A stretch of 53,892 nt of DNA, from positions 1 to 53,892 of the forward strand of contig JARDZO010000016.1 of assembly GCA_029240815.1 (NCBI GenBank). Direction: 5' to 3'. Position numbers and translations under genes: made by a program. Shown here piece after piece: positions 15,409 through 23,424 of this stretch. The notes below the pieces were generated by a model. It had not been told where the DNA came from. It saw nothing but the letters and a program-made list of their open reading frames with translations, and searched no databases. Within the stretch, counting starts at the first letter, position 1. Every line of letters begins with the position of its first letter. This DNA is from Brevibacillus sp. GTDB taxonomy: Bacteria; Bacillota; Bacilli; Brevibacillales; Brevibacillaceae.

Positions 15409-17338
15409 TTTCTCCAGTCCCCTTTCCTGAAAAATAGCGCATGATGGATGTCACTTCACTTGGTGGAACATGGAGGTCGACCTCCGCCATGAGCTGGTTC
15501 AGCTTCTCCCGCCAAGCCTTCCACTCGTTCGACTCTGCCTCAGCAGAAGAATCCCATTCTTCCTGATAGGGTGAGCCAAAAGCTAGACGGTTTACCATCA
15601 ACAGCAGGTGCAGGGTAAGCCCACTTGCCGTTTGATCAGTCAAACAATCACGAAAAGCTGCTACGATGTTATGGCTGATCTCATACCCTTTGCAAATAAC
15701 GTCCTGAGACAGCCTTTCCACCAGTGGCAAATCTTTCGGGTTGAGATCAGAGGTGAGGGTAGGAAACCAGGCATCTTTGCGGGCTGGCGCTTCCTGCTGT
15801 CGGTTATCTACCTCTAGCAGCAGTGTTTCGAGACAGTTTTGGATTTGGCTGATATCCTGGCGAGTCGGCAGCGGACATACGATCACGACTGGAACGTCTG
15901 CTTTTACCGGCAGCACGCTGATGATCACGTCCACCCGACGACTAGCCAAATACTTTTCTACTTCTGTGCTGGAACACAGACCTACGACGCGAAGGGAGCG
16001 TAATTCGCTTTCCAAATACGTTTTTAAAAACCTCGAAGTCCCTCGACCTGTTCCACACACCACGAGTGCATCCGCCTTTTTCTGCTCCAGCCAGCGATCG
16101 TAACCGGCTTGAAAATGGAGCACAAGGTAGGCGATGTCTGCATCGAGCCAATAGACGCCGCGATGCCAAAACACTTCTTCACACGAACGTTTCACAGCAT
16201 CAAACATACGAGAGTAGGAACGGCGAATTTCCTCGGTCAACGGATTCGCAAAGAGCACGCCTTGGCGATACCGATTCAGGCTGTCATCCAGATGGGCAAA
16301 AAGAAGTCTGCCCAGCTCCTGATCATCGTACAACGGTGCAAGCATCCTGCTGCTTACGGCTTCGGTCAGCTCTTTGGCCGCCTGGTAAATATCGAGGACC
16401 AATCTGCCTGTTCTTATCCCCCCATCCGTCTGCTCGGTCCCTAGTAACGGCAGGCACGCATACGCGAGCTCGTGCTCCGGAATCTCTACGCCCAATCGCT
16501 GGCACAAAGCTCTCACTTCGCGTGTAAAGAGCTCGTATCCCTTCCATTGCCTGGCTTCTCCCGTCTCTGCATCATCCGCCGTGACCAGTTGACCTCGCTG
16601 TACACGCTGAACGACAATACACAAACGAATAAGCAGGCTGATCAACAGTCGGTCTGTCAGAGTCTGAGCCGCTGCATTCATCCATTCTTTGATGGTCCGG
16701 ATGACTTCCCCCAGTTCTGTCCGACTGATCAACCATCTCTCCAGCAGTGGCCCTGTTCTCGCATCATGTCCGTACTCCGGCAGCATCCCTTGTACCATCC
16801 GATACATATCGGTACCATCCAACAAGTCGTGGATGAGGCTTTCGAGCGCATATCGTTTTTGCCGCTCGCTCCCGTCTACTCGTACTCCATACCGCTGCTT
16901 GGTGACTAGTTCGAGGCGCCAACCATCGAGTAGCTTTTCCGCCTCCTTGATATCGGCTCCAGCCGTATTACGACTGACTCCCATGTGATCTGCCAAATCG
17001 TTCATCCGCTGATACCCTTCCGCCAAAAGCAGAATAAACGCCAAATGCTTGACCCGATCCTTTTGATGCAGGATGAGCATCGTGCTCTCGTCCCCCTGCA
17101 GTTTTTCGCGCAATGCGCTTCTTAGCTCCTGATCTTCGTTGATCCACAGCCCTTTATTCGGTTGAGAATGGAGAATGACATTTCGTTCTTTCAGCCATTG
17201 CCTGACGTTCTCCAGATCGTACTTGACGGTTCGTTCGCTTACCTGGAAATCGCGTGCGACGTCCTTGATTTTCAATGGATAGGAGCTGTCGAGTATGACT
17301 TTCAGTAACGCATGGGAACGTGATGTTAAAAAGACCAT
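15338..17338 (-). CDS. PRD- and EIIB-containing transcriptional regulator (BglG/MtlR type)
   Basis: 666 residues. Two N-terminal helix-turn-helix domains (KIKDVARDFQVSERTVKYDL; MNDLADHMGVSRNTAGADIKEAE) come first. Two PRDs follow around 190-395, the second with EVFWHRGVYWLDADIAYLVLHF. Next is an EIIB-like domain with the phospho-cysteine motif VVCGTGRGTSRFL around 430. A C-terminal PRD-like segment (LTLHLLLMVNRLAFG) replaces the EIIA domain of many relatives. Such proteins activate PTS operons when phosphorylated or dephosphorylated by HPr and EII proteins. I chose ATG 17338, with AAAGGAG six bases upstream, rather than TTG 17359. First gene of the cluster; the downstream gene overlaps it by 71 bases. 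Confidence 0.88.
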   Translation of the reverse strand: MVFLTSRSHALLKVILDSSYPLKIKDVARDFQVSERTVKYDLENVRQWLKERNVILHSQPNKGLWINEDQELRSALREKLQGDESTMLILHQKDRVKHLAFILLLAEGYQRMNDLADHMGVSRNTAGADIKEAEKLLDGWRLELVTKQRYGVRVDGSERQKRYALESLIHDLLDGTDMYRMVQGMLPEYGHDARTGPLLERWLISRTELGEVIRTIKEWMNAAAQTLTDRLLISLLIRLCIVVQRVQRGQLVTADDAETGEARQWKGYELFTREVRALCQRLGVEIPEHELAYACLPLLGTEQTDGGIRTGRLVLDIYQAAKELTEAVSSRMLAPLYDDQELGRLLFAHLDDSLNRYRQGVLFANPLTEEIRRSYSRMFDAVKRSCEEVFWHRGVYWLDADIAYLVLHFQAGYDRWLEQKKADALVVCGTGRGTSRFLKTYLESELRSLRVVGLCSSTEVEKYLASRRVDVIISVLPVKADVPVVIVCPLPTRQDISQIQNCLETLLLEVDNRQQEAPARKDAWFPTLTSDLNPKDLPLVERLSQDVICKGYEISHNIVAAFRDCLTDQTASGLTLHLLLMVNRLAFGSPYQEEWDSSAEAESNEWKAWREKLNQLMAEVDLHVPPSEVTSIMRYFSGKGTGESESGSARTQRASHRSFPKPERAL

Positions 17339-17385
17339 TCCTTTCTCCTTTCCGTCCAAGAGCCGTCTGTCCTTGCTTGAGATTC

Positions 17386-17414
17386 ATTATAGAAAACGCT
17401 TTCCTGACGGTAAA
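17386..17414 (-). promoter_or_regulatory. Sigma-A promoter of the DUF4310/4311/4312 cluster
   Basis: TATAAT (complement of 17386-17391) is a perfect -10. TTTACC (complement of 17409-17414) is a moderate -35 at 17-base spacing. It lies 48 bases upstream of the regulator ATG. The spacer contains the cre-like site described separately. Confidence 0.6.
17391..17404 (-). promoter_or_regulatory. cre-like CcpA site overlapping the cluster promoter
   Basis: Read on the minus strand the site is GGAAAGCGTTTTCT. It agrees with TGWAARCGYTWNCW at 13 of 14 positions, the first base being the exception. It lies between -35 and -10, so CcpA bound with HPr(Ser-P) would block RNA polymerase. This would place the cluster under glucose repression. 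Confidence 0.6.
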
Positions 17415-17534
17415 GAACGATTCCTTTCCCCATGTATCGTGCAACTTTTGCAATTGTCAGTTTTATTCGACGGCAAATGAGTATTTATTCGGCTGTTTTA
17501 CGGGATGGACGACTCTATGCACAACAAATATAGA

Positions 17535-17564
17535 TTGCCAATCATTTCTGAATATTTTTATAAT
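17535..17564 (+). promoter_or_regulatory. Sigma-A promoter of the M20 hydrolase gene
   Basis: TTGCCA (17535-17540), an 18-base spacer, then TATAAT (17559-17564). It is 44 bases upstream of the GTG start and fires away from the divergent cluster promoter. Confidence 0.7.
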
Positions 17565-17608
17565 GGAAGAGTTACATAAATCTTTTTCTGCCAAAAGGAG
17601 TGGGTAGC

Positions 17609-18814
17609 GTGCGTGAAAAGCTTTTTGCCCGATTGCAGGAGATTTATCCGGAACTCGTCCAATTTAGACGTGATTTACACATGTACCCGGAGCTTTCTTT
17701 TCAAGAGGAAAACACGGCGAAAAAAGTGGCTGACAAGCTGGCATCACTCGGCATTGAGGTCCAGACCGGCGTAGGTGGCATGGGTGTCGTAGGATTGCTT
17801 CGCGGTGGCAAGCCAGGGAAAACGGTCGCGCTTCGTGCCGATTTTGACGCCCTGCCCATCCAGGATGAAAAAGAGGTAGAGTACAAGTCCCGAATCCCCG
17901 GTGTCATGCACGCTTGCGGGCACGACATTCACACCGCTGGATTGCTGGGTGTAGCACAGGTCCTGAGCGAAGTGCGTGACGAGCTGCCAGGAAACGTCGT
18001 GTTCCTGCATCAGTTTGCCGAAGAACTCCCTCCTGGTGGAGCCAAAGCGATGGTCGAAGCCGGCTGCCTCGATGGTGTCGATGTCGTGTACGGTGCTCAC
18101 GTCGCCTCTGATCTGCCTGTCGGACAAGTAGGAATCGGTACCGGGCATGTGACGGCCGCTGCTGACGGATTTGAGATCATCCTCTACGGAAAAGGGGGCC
18201 ATGGCGCTTACCCGCATACGTCAATCGACCCGATCGTTCTCGGGAGCCAGGTCGTCATGAACCTGCAGCAAGTGGCTAGCCGTCAAGTTGATCCGCTCAA
18301 GCAAGTCGTACTTTCCGTCTGCTCCTTCATCGGCGGAGGCGAAGCGTTCAACGTCATTCCGGATCAGGTCCGTCTAAAAGGCACTGTCCGTACGTACGAC
18401 GAACAAGTGCGCGACGCTGTCGAAGCATCTCTCATCCGTATCGTCGAAGCCAATTGCCAGGCAGTCGGAGCCCGTTGCGAGATCAAATACCAGCGCGGCT
18501 ATCCTGCGACCTACAACGATCCGACGGAAACACCTCATGTGGTATCTGAGGCGAAAAAATTGTTCGGTGAAGAAGGGGTCATCCACATGCCTCCAGGTAT
18601 GGGCGGCGAAGACTTTGCGTACTTTGCGGAAGAGCGCCCTGCTACCTTCTTTATGGTAGGCGGTCGTAATCCCGACATCCAAGCTACGTATCCTCACCAC
18701 CATCCGAAGTTCGATGTAGATGAGCGTTCCATGCTGCAGACTGGCCAGTTGTTTATCGGTGCCCTGCTCGCTTTTCAGGAGCGCAATCAAGAAGCGGTCG
18801 TGGCACAATCATAA
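17609..18814 (+). CDS. M20 family amidohydrolase / N-acyl-amino-acid deacylase
   Basis: 401 residues of hippurate-hydrolase/aminoacylase type. The metal and catalytic residues are complete: Cys103/His105 in MHACGHDIHTAG, the Glu pair in HQFAEELPPGGAKAMV, a His in the dimerisation domain (GKGGHGAYPHTSIDP) and the C-terminal GMGGEDFAYF. It hydrolyses N-acyl or N-aminoacyl amides in the cytoplasm. I chose GTG 17609, with AAAGGAG eight bases upstream; the GTG at 17600 lies inside that site. Monocistronic, with its own promoter and a strong terminator behind. It is divergent from the DUF4310 cluster; a role with its amidohydrolase is possible but not shown. Confidence 0.88.
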   Translation: MREKLFARLQEIYPELVQFRRDLHMYPELSFQEENTAKKVADKLASLGIEVQTGVGGMGVVGLLRGGKPGKTVALRADFDALPIQDEKEVEYKSRIPGVMHACGHDIHTAGLLGVAQVLSEVRDELPGNVVFLHQFAEELPPGGAKAMVEAGCLDGVDVVYGAHVASDLPVGQVGIGTGHVTAAADGFEIILYGKGGHGAYPHTSIDPIVLGSQVVMNLQQVASRQVDPLKQVVLSVCSFIGGGEAFNVIPDQVRLKGTVRTYDEQVRDAVEASLIRIVEANCQAVGARCEIKYQRGYPATYNDPTETPHVVSEAKKLFGEEGVIHMPPGMGGEDFAYFAEERPATFFMVGGRNPDIQATYPHHHPKFDVDERSMLQTGQLFIGALLAFQERNQEAVVAQS

Positions 18815-18864
18815 GGAAATTTCTTTCGGATAAGTGCTTATGCTTATCCATTCTTATCCGTTAG

Positions 18865-18906
18865 AAAAAGCGGGCAGAAGAGCTTATCGCTCCCTGCCCG
18901 CTTTTT
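18865..18906. terminator. Strong bidirectional terminator between M20 gene and cysK
   Basis: AAAAAGCGGGCAG (18865-18877) pairs with CTGCCCGCTTTTT (18894-18906). The GC stem flanked by A and T runs on either side terminates both convergent genes. Confidence 0.92.
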
Positions 18907-18914
18907 ATTTTTAC

Positions 18915-19829
18915 TTAGAAGAAGTTCATGCTCAAGTATCGCTCTCCCGAATCCGGTGCGATACACACGACCCGCTTCCCCTCACCCATCCGACTCGCCA
19001 CCTCAATGGCTGCAAATACGGATGCACCCGAGGACGGCCCTACCAAAATCCCTTCTTTGGCACCGAGAAGCTTCATAGTCTGCAAAGCATCCTCATCGGC
19101 AATTTGCATGATCTCGTTGTAAATGCTGGTGTTGAGAATTTTCGGGACGAAACCTGGGCTGGTGCCAACCAGCTTGTGCGGACCTGGTTTGCCACCGGAC
19201 AAGACGGGAGAGCCTTTTGGTTCGACTACGGCGATATACAAATCTGGCAGCTTTTCGCGCAGAGCCTCTCCCGTACCTGTAATCGTACCTCCCGTTCCTG
19301 CCGTCGCTACGAACGCGTCCAGCTGCCCATCCATCTGCTCATAGATTTCCTTTGCTGTCGTCACTCGATGAATATCGGGATTGGCCTTGTTCTCAAATTG
19401 CTGGGGAATGAAGCTGCGCGGTATTTCCTTTTGCAGCTCCTCCGCTTTCGCGATCGCTCCCGGCATCCGCAATTCGCTCGGCGTCAGCACAACCTGCGCC
19501 CCGTACGCTTTCAACAGGTTAATTCGCTCCTTGGACATGTTGTCCGGCATGACGAGGATCGCTTTATAGCCTTTTGCCGCAGCATTCATCGCAAGCCCGA
19601 TGCCTGTATTCCCACTCGTCGGCTCGATAATCGTATCACCTGGCTCGATCAATCCTGCCTGTTCCGCCTTTACAATCAGATTGTAGGCTGCCCGGTCTTT
19701 TACGCTACCGGATGGATTCAGCTTCTCCAGCTTCACATATACCTCTGCCGCTCCAGCTGGAACGATCCTACCCAGGCGTACGAGAGGGGTATTTCCGATC
19801 AGCTCGGTTATATTTTGATAGACGCTCAT
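18915..19829 (-). CDS. cysK: Cysteine synthase A (O-acetylserine sulfhydrylase)
   Basis: 304 residues. The PLP lysine lies in NPSGSVKDRAAYN, the phosphate/substrate loops are EPTSGNTGIGLAM and GTGGTITGTGE, and a C-terminal GPSSGASVFAA segment is present. It converts O-acetylserine and sulfide to cysteine. I prefer the second of two adjacent ATG codons (19829), six bases from AGGAGG, over 19832. It stands alone with no cymR, metA or cysE neighbour. The extra CysK/CysM-type copies common in Firmicutes cannot be told apart from sequence alone. Confidence 0.92.
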   Translation of the reverse strand: MSVYQNITELIGNTPLVRLGRIVPAGAAEVYVKLEKLNPSGSVKDRAAYNLIVKAEQAGLIEPGDTIIEPTSGNTGIGLAMNAAAKGYKAILVMPDNMSKERINLLKAYGAQVVLTPSELRMPGAIAKAEELQKEIPRSFIPQQFENKANPDIHRVTTAKEIYEQMDGQLDAFVATAGTGGTITGTGEALREKLPDLYIAVVEPKGSPVLSGGKPGPHKLVGTSPGFVPKILNTSIYNEIMQIADEDALQTMKLLGAKEGILVGPSSGASVFAAIEVASRMGEGKRVVCIAPDSGERYLSMNFF

Positions 19830-19921
19830 CATGAACCTCCTAGGAAGACACTGGTTGGGACTCTTTATTCTCTCTTAAGGATAATACAAGTAAGTCGATC
19901 TGAAAACCCTCTATCGAAGCA

Positions 19922-19966
19922 ATGAAAAGCCCTCCTTCCCCTACGAACATCCGTGAGAAAGAGGGA
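19922..19966 (-). terminator. Terminator of the anchored coiled-coil gene
   Basis: On the minus strand CCCTC-TTTC pairs with GAA-GGAGGG and is followed by CTTTT. It starts 12 bases after the stop codon at 19978 and separates this gene from cysK downstream. Confidence 0.7.
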
Positions 19967-19977
19967 CTGCGAATGCC

Positions 19978-21024
19978 TTATTTCGGTGCTGCTTTGTTCA
20001 GGAGAGCGTTCGCATCTCCATACAGCTTCGTCGCTTTTTGCGTAGCTGTTGCCTTTTCGTTGTCAATCGCTGTCATGCGTTGCTTGGCCTGCTCCATGGC
20101 TTTTGTAGCTGTCTTTACTGCTGCATCAAACGATTTTTGGCGAGCATCAGGATTGGGAACACTTCCCTTGATTTCCTCCCAGATCGCTTTTGTATCCGCC
20201 ACATCCGTCTCTAAAACGCTCATAATATCCGTCATGCGCTTTTTCTTGTCTTTGACACTTGCGTCCATCGACTGCATGCCATCTACGAGGACCTTCATGG
20301 CCCCCACCGTTTCTTTCATGAGCTCATACTCGGTTTTTTGCAACGCCGGCTGCCCCGCGTACAATTTGACTTCATCCAAAAGTCCCTGTAGTTCGGTCAC
20401 ATGGTCCTGGTACACAGAAGCTTCGTCTGAGAACTGCAAGTCCGTCAAATATTGCGCATTTTCTACGAGGTCTGCTTCCAGCCTGCCCGTCTTTTCTACC
20501 TTCTGGGCAAATTGGACCCTCGCTTCTTCCTTCGCTCGTTTCTCAGCGACCTCTTTTTTCTTTACCTCTGCCAGTTCATTGATGCGTGTTGTCATCGCTT
20601 CCAATTGCTTCTGGTAGAGTGCGGACTGACTAGCCTCGAGCTTTGGAGGAGCTTGTCCCCCATCCTTTAATGGGCTCAGGAAAACCAGCTCTTTCGCACT
20701 GACGGTGGCGTTTACGGGCTCACCAGACTGTGGTTTTAACGCAAGTTTGTCTCCATTCATGCTCCCCGTATACGTATGAGTCTCGGTTTTGAGGACAGGA
20801 ACAGTGTCCTGCGTCTCTACGTAAGTGTCGATGACCTCCACCTTTGTCTGCTCTCGATCCGGCGTTACTTTGGCAAAAATCATTCGATTCTCTTCTTCAT
20901 ACAAATAACCTTCTGCGACGGAAACGCCTCCGAACAGTCGACTACCGAACGAACCAGCTACTGCAACCAGCACGACGAGAGCGATGACGCTCATAGTGAT
21001 TTTGCTTTTGTTTTTCTTGCCCAT
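19978..21024 (-). CDS. Membrane-anchored coiled-coil protein, unknown function
   Basis: 348 residues. A basic N-terminus (MGKKNKSK) and one hydrophobic segment (ITMSVIALVVLVAVAGSFG) form an uncleaved signal anchor. A beta-type domain follows (about 35-125, with YLYEEENRMIFAKVTPDREQT and THTYTGSMNGDKL). Residues 130 to about 340 are a long, Lys/Glu/Ala-rich coiled coil on the outside of the membrane. No catalytic motif is present. AAGGGG lies seven bases before the ATG. I do not recognise the family; the layout suggests a cell-envelope stress or spacer protein. Confidence 0.8.
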   Translation of the reverse strand: MGKKNKSKITMSVIALVVLVAVAGSFGSRLFGGVSVAEGYLYEEENRMIFAKVTPDREQTKVEVIDTYVETQDTVPVLKTETHTYTGSMNGDKLALKPQSGEPVNATVSAKELVFLSPLKDGGQAPPKLEASQSALYQKQLEAMTTRINELAEVKKKEVAEKRAKEEARVQFAQKVEKTGRLEADLVENAQYLTDLQFSDEASVYQDHVTELQGLLDEVKLYAGQPALQKTEYELMKETVGAMKVLVDGMQSMDASVKDKKKRMTDIMSVLETDVADTKAIWEEIKGSVPNPDARQKSFDAAVKTATKAMEQAKQRMTAIDNEKATATQKATKLYGDANALLNKAAPK

Positions 21025-21139
21025 ACGGTGACCCCTTACCCTCCTCTTTATCCTCCATTCGACCTGATTATCCTGTCAAATGGTACCATATCACCATCAT
21101 ACATGAAGAGAAGGGAGAAACCCTATGAGTCGAAAGGCC

Positions 21140-21169
21140 AATAATAGAGGCGGGATTGACTCTACTATT
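21140..21169 (-). terminator. Weak hairpin after the LysR gene
   Basis: AATAATAGAG pairs with CTCTACTATT, a 10-bp AT-rich stem with one wobble pair, just past the stop of the LysR gene. There is no clear T-run, so termination may be weak. Confidence 0.4.
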
Positions 21170-21178
21170 CTATTCTTT

Positions 21179-22063
21179 TCAAAGCGACTGGCACGATATA
21201 TACTCCAAAAACGTATCCAAAAACGAGTGCAATACCTCCGACTTCTCATCCCTCCTGTACGCAATTCCTCCCTCCGTCGCAACCGTCCGATCTGACAGTT
21301 CCCGAAACACGACACCATTCGCCCGAATTTTCAACAACGGGGTGAGGGAAACACCCATGCCTGCGGATACAAGGGCATAGACCGTTGGCATATCATGCGT
21401 CTCTACCGTAATTTTCGGCGAAAAGCCGGCGTCATGACAAACTTTTGTGACGGAATCATAAAATCCTGGTCCAATCGATCGTGGGGTAATCACGAAGGAT
21501 TCATCTGCCAGCTCCTTAATGGCAATTGGCCCCCCACTTACTGCAAGAGGATGATTTTCAGGCAGTACCACTCCTAGTGGAGGATTATCAAACTTTTTCA
21601 CAATAAGCTCTTCATTGGTAACCGGGGGAGTGAGAATTCCCACATCGATCCGTTTTTCTTGCAGCGCAGCCACTTGGGCAGTTGTCCCCATCAATTGAAG
21701 ATTCAAACTGACGTACGGGTACTTTTTTCGATAAACCGTCAGTAACGGCAAGAGAGTCTCGGCAGTCCCTGTAAATCCGATAATCAGCTTTCCATGCTCT
21801 GCCCTCGCGGCCATACGCGCTGTGTCGCAAGCTTCCTCTACCAGATCAATCAACCGATATGCCTTTTCCAAAAACGCTTTGCCAGCATTCGTCAATTCAA
21901 CGCGGCGCTTGTTTCGGTAAAACAAAGGAACGCCTACCTCTTCTTCCAGCTGCTGGATCTGTCTGCTGAGCGGTGGTTGAGCGATATGCAATCGTTCTGC
22001 AGCACGACTGAAATTGAGCTCCTCTGCCAACGCAGTGAAATAGCGAATATGTCTGAGTTCCAT
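21179..22063 (-). CDS. LysR-family transcriptional regulator
   Basis: 294 residues. An N-terminal winged helix (MELRHIRYFTALAEELNFSRAAERLHIAQPPLSRQIQQLE) is followed by a two-lobe effector-binding domain (KLIIGFTGTAETLLPLLTVYRKKYP...). It is divergent from the MFS and M24 peptidase genes, which it probably activates in response to their substrate. ATG 22063 is preceded by GGAGGG. Intact and of normal length, although its presumed transporter target is broken. Confidence 0.9.
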   Translation of the reverse strand: MELRHIRYFTALAEELNFSRAAERLHIAQPPLSRQIQQLEEEVGVPLFYRNKRRVELTNAGKAFLEKAYRLIDLVEEACDTARMAARAEHGKLIIGFTGTAETLLPLLTVYRKKYPYVSLNLQLMGTTAQVAALQEKRIDVGILTPPVTNEELIVKKFDNPPLGVVLPENHPLAVSGGPIAIKELADESFVITPRSIGPGFYDSVTKVCHDAGFSPKITVETHDMPTVYALVSAGMGVSLTPLLKIRANGVVFRELSDRTVATEGGIAYRRDEKSEVLHSFLDTFLEYISCQSL

Positions 22064-22120
22064 GGAGTCCCTCCAAAGCCTCTTATACTTTCAAGGTATC
22101 ATTATAGTTTTTTTCAAATA

Positions 22121-22150
22121 TTTCCGCAATTCCCGAAAGCTTACTATACT
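22121..22150 (+). promoter_or_regulatory. Candidate promoter of the MFS-M24 operon
   Basis: TATACT (22145-22150) is a good -10. The -35 candidate TTTCCG at 18-base spacing is poor, as expected for a promoter that needs a LysR activator. It lies in the 175-base divergent gap. Confidence 0.4.
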
Positions 22151-22238
22151 AGGATTAACCCGAGTTGAGACGAGGAGACCGCCAATGCCGGTTATAGCTT
22201 GTCTGCATGAGAGAAGTGAAGGGGGAATCTATTTTACG

Positions 22239-23394
22239 ATGAAAGCATCGCAACAAAAAAGCTTGCTAATCACACTCCTTTTCTTAGGATGGTTTGTCTC
22301 TTCCATGGACCGCATGTTTATTAACATCGCGATCGTACCCATTGGAAAGGAGCTGCAGATGGATGCCGCATCCCTGGGCATTGTGTTGAGCATTTTTTAC
22401 CTCGGATATACGCTCATGCAGATTCCCGGAGGGTGGTTAGCAGACCGTTTCGGATCCAAAATCGCCATCATTACCACCATCCTCGTTTTTTCGTTATTTG
22501 CAGGGCTATCGGGCGTGGCTTGGTCGATTTCCTCGCTCATGGTCATTCGCTTTATTTTCGGGCTGGGAGAAGGCGCTTTTCCAGGAGCGGCTACCAAATT
22601 GATGAGTGAAAACGTTCGGCCTGAGAAACGGTCACGTACACAGTCGATCTTGCTCGTAGCCATCACGCTTGGAGGATTTGTGGCAAGTCTGGCGGGTGCC
22701 TTTTTCATTACTCAGATCGGGTGGCGAAACGTCCAATCCAGTCGTACCCGTCTCGGCCGCTTCTGAGCAAGGGGTATCCCTTCGTTCGCTGCTTACATCC
22801 GCTGCCATGTGGAAGATCATGCTCGCTCTATTCGGCCTGTATACTGCGATGTGGGGACTGAATAGCTGGGTGCCCTCGTACCTCATGAACGTCCGAAAAA
22901 TCAATTTGTTGGACGCTGGTATCTACTCCTCCATTCCTTTGCTCGCCGGAATGGTAGGATATTTGGTTGGCGGTTGGCTGGTAGACAAAATCTTCGTGAA
23001 CCGAGAAAGACATCTCATCATTTTTGGCAACCTGGTTGCAGCAATCTCCATTTTTGCGATGTTTACCGTTGAATCTCTGGCCCTCACGATTCTCGCTCAG
23101 ATCGTCGCCGCCTTTTTCTTTCAAATTGCCTACATGGGGATCCTGGCTATGCCGCTCAAGCAATTGCCGTCTCAAATCATGGGCAGTGCGTTTGGCATGT
23201 TGAATACTGGAGCGAACCTAGCCTCTTTTCTCACGCCTGCCATCATGGGTGCTTTGATCAAAGCTTTTAACGGGTCCTATGACATTGCCTTCTCCTATTT
23301 GATCGTAGGAAATTTGTTGTCTCTCCTCATGGGACTGCTGCTCGGAAGATCAAAGGAACTGTTGGCCCCTATTTCGGATTCCAAGCCTTTATAG
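22239..23394 (+). pseudogene. MFS transporter (ACS-like) with internal deletion and frameshift
   Basis: From ATG 22239 the first frame encodes TM1-TM5, with the MFS signature GGWLADRFGSK after TM2 and RFIFGLGEGAFPG in TM4. It ends at ITQIGWRNV near 22731, then reads ten non-family residues to a stop at 22766. Homology resumes in another frame with SNPVVPVSAASEQG near 22736 and continues through TM7-TM12 to the stop at 23394. TM6 and most of the usual central loop are absent. The two halves therefore abut after loss of some 40 or more residues plus a frame change. No functional 12-TM carrier can be made. The partners, LysR and M24 hydrolase, are intact. An assembly artefact is the alternative. 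Confidence 0.85.
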
Positions 23395-23424
23395 GTTTTG
23401 AAACATCATTTAGGAGGAATGAAA

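Noticed and set aside
18834..19925. Long open frame (363 codons) on the plus strand opposite cysK
   Set aside because: It starts in the convergent terminator, has Arg/His/Cys-rich composition typical of antisense frames, and cysK is unambiguous on the other strand.
22062..22238. N-terminal extension of the MFS frame back to 22062
   Set aside because: It runs through the LysR promoter region, and the membrane protein starts naturally at ATG 22239 just before TM1.
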